Source: DATMMS01 sp036824145
Lineage (GTDB): Bacteria; Chloroflexota; Dormibacteria; DASZGP01
Length of the DNA stretch: 31,215 nt
Direction: 5' to 3'
Assembly (NCBI GenBank): GCA_036824145.1
Contig: DAITAT010000017.1
Location: forward strand, 1-31,215
The translations under genes and the position numbers were made by a program. Below the pieces are notes generated by a model. That model made no database searches. It was not told where the DNA came from and saw nothing but the letters and a program-made list of their open reading frames with translations. This document shows, piece by piece, positions 25,027 to 31,215 of the stretch. Within the stretch, counting starts at the first letter, position 1. Every line of letters starts with the position of its first letter.

Positions 25027-28000
25027 TCAGGTTCCTGGTTCCTCCGCTTCTGCGCTTTGGCGGCGGACTGCGAAGAGCAGGCTGCCGATCAGCATAAGGA
25101 GCAGGGTCGCCACTATGCCGCCACCGAGCGCTCCGCCTCCACCATTAGCTGGGTTGCCCAGCGGCTGCGGGCCAGCGCCCGCCTTGGGCAGGCTTACGGC
25201 GGCCAGGACTTGCTGAACGGGGACGAACACGTTCGCTACAACGGTGTTGGACGGCTTGGAGCCCTCCTCGAACGTTGTCACCACGGCGGCGTTGCTTATC
25301 TGTGTGGTCTCACCGACGGGGAAGTCGTTGGTCAGTTTGGTCTGGAACGTCAGCACCACCTGGGTGCCGCCGCCATTGACCGTGCCGAGGTCCCACGTGA
25401 TGGTGTGGCTAGCCGCGTCGTAGGTGCAGCTGACACCCCCGGTGCAGGAGTTGGCCACGTAGGCGGCATGGAGCACCTCCACCACGTCTGTGACCGTCAC
25501 CAGGCTCGCAGCTCCCTTACCGCTGTTGGTGTAGGTCAAGCGGTACTCGAGGACATCGAGTGGGTTGGCTGTAATCGGGCCTGCGGTGAAGCCACCGCCA
25601 TTTTGGCTGGTGTCGGGTGTGGTCACGTCTCTCTCGGCCTTGACGAGGGTGGAGTTCGGCGCGATGTAGTTCTTCGTCGCGGGTCCACTACCACCCGGAC
25701 CAGAGTTGCCCGAGGTCGAGCGCGTCACCGTCACGCCACCCATCGTCACCGACCCGGTGGCGTTCAGGGTGTACGTCCCCGTCGTGTCGGAGTTGATCGT
25801 GTATGTGCATGTGGCGACGTTGCCGTTGACCGTCGGGGTCGCGCACGTGTTGGCATTGGCGATCAGGTGGGTCGTCGGGCTCAGGCTCGGCGTGATCACG
25901 AAGGCGCTGGGCGCGCCCGCGTCATCAGGGATCGCCGTCAGCATGATGGAGAAGGTGTGCGCATGGAAGATCACGTTGGTGGCCTGGTTGGGTGTGATGG
26001 AGATCGAAGCATCGACGTAGTGCTTGGTCGCCGGCCCGTTGATACCAGTGCCGCCAACCGTGGTCAGGTGGATCGTCTCACTGCCGATGGTGACCTCGCC
26101 AGTGGCGTTGAGGATGTACGAACCCGCCGTGTTGGCGTTGATGGTGTACGTGCAGGTCGCGACATTGCCGCTGACATTGGGGGTGGCGCAGGTGGTGGTG
26201 TTCTGCGTCAAGTTGGTGGTCGAGTTAATGCTCGGCGTGATTATGAAATTGCTGGGAGTGCCCGCGTCGTCAGGGCTAGCCGTGAGCGTGAGCGTGAACG
26301 TGTGGGCGTGGCCCACCTCGTTGGTCGCGGTGGTCGGCGTGATTGTCAGCGTGGCGGTGACGTAGTGCTTGGTCGCCGGACCGCTCCCGCCAGGGCCGGA
26401 GTTGCCCGAAGTCGAGCGTGTCACCGTAACCCCGCCCATCGTCACCGAACCACTCGCGTTGAGGGTGTACGTCCCAAAGGTGTCGGAGTTGATGGTGTAG
26501 GTGCAGGTGGCGACATTGCCGCTGACATTGGGGGTGGCGCAGGTGTTGGTGTTCTGCGTCAACCCGTTGGTACGATCGAGCGTCGGCGTGACCGAGAAAC
26601 CGCTGGGCGACCCGGCCCCGTCCGGGATCGCGGTCAGCGTGATCGTGAAGGTGTGGGCGTTGCCGACGGCGTTGATGGCTGTGTTCGGCGTTATCGAGAT
26701 CGAGGCGTCGACATAGTGCTTGGTGGCACCGGTGGTGCCGCCCGGACCGAAGTTGCCTGTCGTCGAACGCGTCACCGTGACGCCGCCGATCGTCGAGGAG
26801 CCGCTGGCGTTGAGGGTGTAGGTGCCCGCGGTGTTGGAGTTGATGGTGTAGGTGCACTGCCTGGTGTTCGCATCAATAACAGTCAGCACGCCGCACGTGT
26901 TGGTGTTCTCGGTCAGACCGGTCGTCGGGTTGAGGGTCGGTGTGATCGAGAAGGCGCTGGGGGCGCCGGCATCATCCGGGATCGCCGTGTAGGTGATCGT
27001 GAAGGTGTGGGCGCTGCCCACCTCGTTGGTCGCGGTGTGCGGCGTGATCGTGATCAAGGCGTCTACGTAGTGCTTGGTCGCCGCGCCGCTCCCGCCCGGC
27101 CCGGAGTCGCCCGACGTCGAGCGTGTGACCACAAGACCACCCATGGTCACTGAGCCGCTGGCGTTCAGGGTGTATGTGCCGGCGGTGCTGGCGTTGATGG
27201 TGTACGTGCACTGCCGAGTGTTTGCATCAACGACGGTCAGCGTGCCGCAGGTGTTGCTGTTCACGGTCAGGTTGGCGGCTGAGCTCAGCGTAGGAGTGAT
27301 CGAGAAGTTGCTCGGCGTCGTCCCCGCGGGGATCGCGGTGAGGGTGATTGTGAAGGTGTGGGGGCTGCCGACCTCGTTCACGGCGGTGTTGGGGGTGATC
27401 GTGATCTTGGCGTCTACAGCGTTGATCGGCTCATCACCACATCCGCTCGACGAACCGTTGTTGTAGGCGTCGCCGGCGTAGGAGGCCACCCACCAGTAGG
27501 TACCCGAGGCGGTGATGTGTGCGTTGGCCAGGCTTACCTGGCCAGTGCTGGCGGTCACGTTGCCAGTGGCCGGTGCAGTCGCGTTGCCGCTGGTGTACGT
27601 GCCAGGGATAGCGGCGCTGGTGTACTTCGGCGTGGTGCTGCAGTTAGCCGTTGCACTGGGGCCGTAGAGATTGAAGGTGACGGTGCCTGGGGTGAAGGAG
27701 ACGCCCGCCGGCACAAAGACCGGAGTACTCGAAGTGTCACCGACAGTCGCGGTGTTAGACCTGACGTCAACGGTCTGAGACAACACGAGGGTGGTGGTTG
27801 TCGTGGGCTGCTTCCCTACCGAGAAGCATTCGGTGCCGGGCTTGCTGAGCTCGGAGCTACCCGAGAAGTTCCCGGTCGGCGCGTACGTTGCCTGCCAGCA
27901 GTAGTCGCCGGTCGCTAGTGTGTTCGGCGTCGTGGTCCCGCTGACCGCCGCGGAGGTGGCGTGCCCGGTGTTGTCTAGCGGAACCGGGGCCCCGTAATTC

Positions 28001-29538
28001 GAGCATGTGCCGTTAGGCGGAATGCAGAGGGCAAATTGCACCGAACCGGTGGGCGACCCACCGATTGCGGGCGCGTTGAGCGCCACGGTGGCGGTGTCCG
28101 TCACGGACACGCCCGGGAGCTGGTTGCCGGTCTTGCTTGACAGAGTCGTAGTCGTTGTCGCGCCGACCACCGTGAAGCATTCCGTCGTCGCGTTGGTGTG
28201 GAACGATGAAAGGTAGGTACCGGAGCTGGCTACATCCGGCGTGTAGGAGGCGCCCCAGCAGTATTTGCCCAGCGTCAGGTCGTTGGGCGTGGTCAAGCCA
28301 GTGACGTCAGGCGTCGACGTGGCGCTTCCCCCGCTCATGGGGACGGGTACGCCGACCTGGGTCCCGGTTCCCTGCGGGCACCCGGCAACCGTCACCTCGG
28401 ACGGCGAGCAAAGGGAGAAGGTGATGGTGCCAGTGGGTGTCGGCCTGCCACCGACGGCAGTGACGCTGGCGAGATCGCGCTCCGCTGTGCCCGGGGCCAC
28501 AGAGCTGCCGCCCTGGGCGGTGGTCACGATCGGCGGCGCGGGGCAAGTGTTGAACTGGCCGCCGGCATAGTCCTTCAGCGTGGCGGTTATCTCCTGGGAG
28601 GAGCGACTCTCCGCCAGGAAGGTGGTGAAGCACGATCCGCCAGTGGGGAAGAGCGCGGTCAGGTCGACCCCGGCTTCGACGAACGTGTTGGACTCGTGGC
28701 TGGTCGGTGGCCACGGGCTAGTGATCATAACTGGGTTGGCGATGGCGCATGACAGGTCATGGGCGGGGCCCCCGCAGATGCCACCGTTTAGCGTCACGTC
28801 AAGCACCGGGCCGCCGCTCGGCCCGCCCGCCCACTTGTACACGTCGACGTTCTGCGCGCCGCCGCCGTTGGTGTAGTTGCTGACGATGAGAACGTCGCCG
28901 TCGGTGTGCTGGCCGGTGAAATTGCCAGGGCTGTTGCAGCCGACGTTGCGGTCCTTGAACAGCCAGAAGCCCGCAAAGGAATCGCCGTTGTTGCTGGCCC
29001 GCTCCGAGCCTACGTAGAGCACTGTGTGCCCGGCGTTGTCCGGCGCGTTCGCCGGGATCTGGACGAGGGCGGCGTAGGCGTTCTGCAGGTCGTCCTTCGC
29101 CAAGGGATTGTTCAGCGAGACGCAGCTCCACTCCTGGGGCACGCCAGTGTTGATCGGTTGCGTGTCCTTGTTGGAGCCGAAGTATGTCGGGTCGGGGGTC
29201 GCGAAGTCTTTGACGAAGACGGACGCGAGAAGCGGCCCGTTGTTCGGATCTGGAGTGATGAGCTGGTTGCCGGTCGGACCAAACAGGCTCGCCCAGTCAT
29301 AAGGCGGCGTGGTGGCGGAGTCGTGAACAATGTTGCCGTCGAGCTCGAACATCCCGGTGTCGTGGACAGCGAGGGCGGCGATGGGCGCACTTATACCTAG
29401 GATGTTGATCGACAGGATCGCTAGGAGGGCCGCGGTCCGCGAACGCACCAGCGTCTGGAGCCGGATGGCAGGCACAGACAAGGCAGCCGTTAGCCGACTC
29501 CTATTCGTCATGCCTAGATCGGAATTGAGCAACCGCAT
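25027..29538 (-). CDS. Large secreted Ig-like repeat surface protein with possible LPKAG sorting signal
   Basis: The 1503-residue protein has a long basic N-region, a hydrophobic segment (35-57) ending in AALA, and a Sec-type signal. Residues 60-336 begin with FELDGN and end with SQEITATLKDYAGGQF, a pattern I recall from actinobacterial surface proteins. Three Ig-like domains follow (about 337-708), the first two with YCW and ECF motifs. Five tandem repeats of about 117 residues span 709-1292, then a DUF11-type domain (1293 to about 1430). The tail has LPKAG (1450-1454), a Gly-rich stretch, a membrane helix (about 1475-1491) and a basic RR. That arrangement resembles a sortase signal. The protein is rich in Thr, Ser and Asn, with paired Cys. 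AGGAGG (29555-29550) lies 11 bases from ATG 29538, and 8 from an adjacent TTG at 29541. Confidence 0.85.
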   Translation of the reverse strand: MRLLNSDLGMTNRSRLTAALSVPAIRLQTLVRSRTAALLAILSINILGISAPIAALAVHDTGMFELDGNIVHDSATTPPYDWASLFGPTGNQLITPDPNNGPLLASVFVKDFATPDPTYFGSNKDTQPINTGVPQEWSCVSLNNPLAKDDLQNAYAALVQIPANAPDNAGHTVLYVGSERASNNGDSFAGFWLFKDRNVGCNSPGNFTGQHTDGDVLIVSNYTNGGGAQNVDVYKWAGGPSGGPVLDVTLNGGICGGPAHDLSCAIANPVMITSPWPPTSHESNTFVEAGVDLTALFPTGGSCFTTFLAESRSSQEITATLKDYAGGQFNTCPAPPIVTTAQGGSSVAPGTAERDLASVTAVGGRPTPTGTITFSLCSPSEVTVAGCPQGTGTQVGVPVPMSGGSATSTPDVTGLTTPNDLTLGKYCWGASYTPDVASSGTYLSSFHTNATTECFTVVGATTTTTLSSKTGNQLPGVSVTDTATVALNAPAIGGSPTGSVQFALCIPPNGTCSNYGAPVPLDNTGHATSAAVSGTTTPNTLATGDYCWQATYAPTGNFSGSSELSKPGTECFSVGKQPTTTTTLVLSQTVDVRSNTATVGDTSSTPVFVPAGVSFTPGTVTFNLYGPSATANCSTTPKYTSAAIPGTYTSGNATAPATGNVTASTGQVSLANAHITASGTYWWVASYAGDAYNNGSSSGCGDEPINAVDAKITITPNTAVNEVGSPHTFTITLTAIPAGTTPSNFSITPTLSSAANLTVNSNTCGTLTVVDANTRQCTYTINASTAGTYTLNASGSVTMGGLVVTRSTSGDSGPGGSGAATKHYVDALITITPHTATNEVGSAHTFTITYTAIPDDAGAPSAFSITPTLNPTTGLTENTNTCGVLTVIDANTRQCTYTINSNTAGTYTLNASGSSTIGGVTVTRSTTGNFGPGGTTGATKHYVDASISITPNTAINAVGNAHTFTITLTAIPDGAGSPSGFSVTPTLDRTNGLTQNTNTCATPNVSGNVATCTYTINSDTFGTYTLNASGSVTMGGVTVTRSTSGNSGPGGSGPATKHYVTATLTITPTTATNEVGHAHTFTLTLTASPDDAGTPSNFIITPSINSTTNLTQNTTTCATPNVSGNVATCTYTINANTAGSYILNATGEVTIGSETIHLTTVGGTGINGPATKHYVDASISITPNQATNVIFHAHTFSIMLTAIPDDAGAPSAFVITPSLSPTTHLIANANTCATPTVNGNVATCTYTINSDTTGTYTLNATGSVTMGGVTVTRSTSGNSGPGGSGPATKNYIAPNSTLVKAERDVTTPDTSQNGGGFTAGPITANPLDVLEYRLTYTNSGKGAASLVTVTDVVEVLHAAYVANSCTGGVSCTYDAASHTITWDLGTVNGGGTQVVLTFQTKLTNDFPVGETTQISNAAVVTTFEEGSKPSNTVVANVFVPVQQVLAAVSLPKAGAGPQPLGNPANGGGGALGGGIVATLLLMLIGSLLFAVRRQSAEAEEPGT
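25663..27414 (-). repeat. Five tandem coding repeats of about 350 bp
   Basis: Unit starts in transcription order are 27414, 27063, 26709, 26358 and 26013, giving lengths of 117, 118, 117, 115 and 117 codons. Each unit begins with an ITITP- or ISITP-type strand, has HTFTITLTAIP near its front and CTYTIN near the middle, and ends with ATKHYV or similar. Each carries one Cys pair suited to a disulfide. All units keep the reading frame. Confidence 0.9.
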
Positions 29539-29562
29539 CAACTGACCATCCTCCTATGTGTC

Positions 29563-29601
29563 CCAGCGCCGTCCCGACGCCTGGAAACGGGGCCTCCCCG
29601 T
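29563..29601 (-). promoter_or_regulatory. Structured 5' leader of the surface-protein gene
   Basis: Two adjacent hairpins can form. One is ACGGGG with CCCCGT around a three-base loop (29587-29601). The other pairs CCAG with CTGG, extended by four further pairs past a bulged G (29563-29584). They end eight bases before the AGGAGG ribosome-binding site. I do not recognise a known riboswitch class. Confidence 0.4.
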
Positions 29602-29707
29602 CTCTTAATGCCACAGGCGCTTGTCGCCCGTCTCAGGTCTGTAACGCTTGTATCCGGCGAAACTTGCACATCTTAGTCAGTTTCGGACTCGCGTGGACAG
29701 GTAAAAC

Positions 29708-29736
29708 GTCACAGTCACGCGTCACGACTTTGTAAC
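29708..29736 (+). promoter_or_regulatory. Cluster of GTCAC/GTAAC direct repeats upstream of the surface-protein gene
   Basis: GTCAC occurs at 29708, 29714 and 29721, and GTAAC at 29732, all on the plus strand; another GTAAC is at 29641. The 29721 and 29732 copies are 11 bases apart, one helical turn, as in direct-repeat operators of OmpR-family regulators such as MtrA. The binding protein is unknown. The rest of 29602-29745 shows no other element I can support. Confidence 0.35.
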
Positions 29737-29745
29737 AGGGGTGTG

Positions 29746-31215
29746 TCAGGTCTGGCGGGCTACGGCGGCGTCCAGGGGCTTGAGCCGCGCCAGGTTGGGA
29801 TGAGCGGCGCGGCGCAGCAGTGATGGATCGTAGGTTTCAGGACGCGAAATGGCGCTCGCGCCGAGGTCCCGGACCGGGGTCGGGACTCCGTACTCTGTGG
29901 ACCTCTCCCGGGGGACGCGCCCGGCGCCTTCGATGGCGCCGACGATCTCCTCAACCTCGAGGTTGCTGCCGTGGTCGGCGCCCGAGCTTCGGGAAATCGT
30001 CTCCTCCATGAGGGTGCCGCCGAAGTCGTTGGCCCCCCAACGCAGCGACTCCGCCACCCCTTCGGGCCCGATCTTGACCCAGCTGGTCTGGATGTTGGGG
30101 AGGTCTTTGCCGAAGTAGAGCCGAGCCAGGGCCGTCAGTTTTAGCGACTCCTCGAGCGGCACGGGGGCGATCGGGTAGCGCTTGGAGAGGGGGTTGTGTT
30201 CGTTCTGGAATGGCAGCAGCACGAACTCCGTGATCCCGCCGGTCTCGCGCTGCAGGTCGCGAATCACCTGCATATGCCTTATCCGGTGCTCCCAATTCTC
30301 GATGTGGCCGTACATCAACGTGCTGGTGGTCTTGAAGCCGACCTCGTGGGCGGTCCGCACAACTTCAACCCAGGCCGCAGTATCCAGCTTGTTGGGGCAG
30401 ATGACCCGGCGGACCTCCTCAACGAGGACCTCGGCGGCGGTGCCCGGCAGCGTGCCCAGCCCGGCGACCTTGAGGTCCTCAAGCACCGAGCGCACCGACC
30501 GATGGTCGAGGCTGGCCAGCCAGCGGATCTCCTCGGGCGACAGCGCGTGCAGGTGAAGCTCGGGCCAGCGCGCCTTGATGTCCTCGAACAGCTCCAGGAA
30601 GAAGCGCAGGTCGAGGTCGGGCATCAGCCCCGACTGCATGCAGATCTCGGTGGCGCCCCGCCGGACGGCGTCCTCGATCTTGACGAAGATGGCGTTGCGG
30701 TCATGCCAGTAGGCACCCTCGTCGCTGGGGTTGCGGCGGAAGCCGCAGAAGAGGCAGCTCCCCACGCAAGAGTTGGTGACGTTGACGTTGCGGTTGACGA
30801 CGTAGGTCACGACATCGCCGACAAGCTCTTGCCGGAGGCTGTCGGCGGCGGCCTGGAGATCGGCGCTCGATTCGGCGTACAGCGGCAGACGCTCCATCGG
30901 CCGGTAGTTGCGGGAGCGCACCCCGGACTCGATCGCCTCGACCGCCGGCCAGGCGTGGTGGGGCGAGACCGAATCGCCGTTGATCGAGATCCCGCCCAGG
31001 TCGCGGGCGCCCTCATCGAGGAGGTCAGCCCAATCCGCGGTCCTCGTGGCCGCGCCGCCAAGAAGGTTGGGCGGCACCTGGACCTTGACCTCCGCCGGCA
31101 GGATCCGCCGGGCGTCGCGGACCGCCTCCGCCATGGTGGCGGCGTCCGGCGGCGGCTGATCGGCCATCGGCGTGCCGGGCTTGGGCTGGAAGTCCTGGAC
31201 GATGACCTCCTCGAT
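29746..31215 (-). CDS. fbiC: FO synthase, fused CofG-CofH (FbiC), 5' end outside the window
   Basis: FbiC makes 7,8-didemethyl-8-hydroxy-5-deazariboflavin (FO), the chromophore precursor of cofactor F420. It uses two radical-SAM halves. The visible 489 residues run off the window edge. The first 115 or so are the C-terminal end of a CofG half: EEVIVQDFQPKPGTPM, then VQVPPNLLGG, then GGISINGDSVSP. The complete CofH half follows, with the CxxxCxxC cluster motif NSCVGSCLFCGF (Cys codons near 30768-30745). An ATG at 31167 is internal, because homologous sequence continues upstream of it in frame. The two halves in one chain match the actinobacterial FbiC layout, unlike archaeal separate CofG and CofH. 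Confidence 0.93.
   Translation of the reverse strand: MEEVIVQDFQPKPGTPMADQPPPDAATMAEAVRDARRILPAEVKVQVPPNLLGGAATRTADWADLLDEGARDLGGISINGDSVSPHHAWPAVEAIESGVRSRNYRPMERLPLYAESSADLQAAADSLRQELVGDVVTYVVNRNVNVTNSCVGSCLFCGFRRNPSDEGAYWHDRNAIFVKIEDAVRRGATEICMQSGLMPDLDLRFFLELFEDIKARWPELHLHALSPEEIRWLASLDHRSVRSVLEDLKVAGLGTLPGTAAEVLVEEVRRVICPNKLDTAAWVEVVRTAHEVGFKTTSTLMYGHIENWEHRIRHMQVIRDLQRETGGITEFVLLPFQNEHNPLSKRYPIAPVPLEESLKLTALARLYFGKDLPNIQTSWVKIGPEGVAESLRWGANDFGGTLMEETISRSSGADHGSNLEVEEIVGAIEGAGRVPRERSTEYGVPTPVRDLGASAISRPETYDPSLLRRAAHPNLARLKPLDAAVARQT

Noticed and set aside
25057..27153. 698-codon plus-strand ORF opposite the surface protein
   Set aside because: Arg/Gly/Val-rich translation mirrors the tandem repeats of the real minus-strand gene.
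25663..27414. Possible CRISPR or satellite array
   Set aside because: The period of about 350 bp keeps the reading frame and encodes protein domains; there are no short spaced repeats.
31000..31167. ATG 31167 as the true start of a stand-alone CofH
   Set aside because: CofG-type sequence continues in frame upstream to the window edge and directly downstream of the ATG, so the protein is a fused FbiC cut by the window.

Overview
This is about 31 kb of very GC-rich bacterial chromosome. It is densely packed and almost entirely coded on the minus strand. I see no IS element, phage gene, CRISPR array, tRNA or rRNA. The gene content suggests a high-GC, single-membrane soil-type lineage (Actinomycetota, Chloroflexota or Dormibacterota-like). 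The evidence is a fused F420 precursor synthase, an NAD-linked PyrD/PyrK dihydroorotate dehydrogenase, PyrR regulation, and a large Ig-like surface protein with a possible sortase signal. That placement is inference; no marker gene is present.

Region 1 (1-9974, minus) is a pyrimidine operon in the order pyrB, pyrR, pyrC, carAB, pyrK, pyrD, pyrE. It covers de novo UMP synthesis except pyrF. Every junction overlaps by 1 to 8 bases. The two carbamoyl-phosphate synthetase subunits are one 1519-residue ORF. Just upstream of pyrB, a close match to the PyrR-binding RNA hairpin contains the Shine-Dalgarno sequence in its lower stem. A likely -10 box lies so close that no attenuator fits, so the operon is probably controlled by PyrR at translation.

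Region 2 (10080-13059) is a set of small genes: a calcineurin-like phosphoesterase, a two-helix Pro/Ser-rich membrane protein, an unrecognised 105-residue protein, an alpha/beta hydrolase and a DUF2905 membrane protein.

Region 3 (13083-21543, minus) holds a cobyrinate a,c-diamide synthase-like gene with its own promoter. Upstream of it lies a probable run of acnA, GNAT acetyltransferase, amidohydrolase, a 111-codon ORF and recJ.

Region 4 (21602-24936, minus) is an aromatic catabolism operon: homogentisate dioxygenase, 4-hydroxyphenylpyruvate dioxygenase and a maleylacetate reductase-like iron alcohol dehydrogenase. It has a good promoter. The dehydrogenase appears to start at a CTG that overlaps the previous stop codon.

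Region 5 (24941-29736, minus) is a 1503-residue surface protein with five tandem repeats of about 117 residues, a structured 5' leader and a hairpin terminator. The window ends inside fbiC, for the F420 chromophore precursor.

The most notable points are the carAB fusion, the PyrR hairpin that masks a ribosome-binding site at the head of a fully overlapping operon, the CTG start, and the mosaic repeat array.
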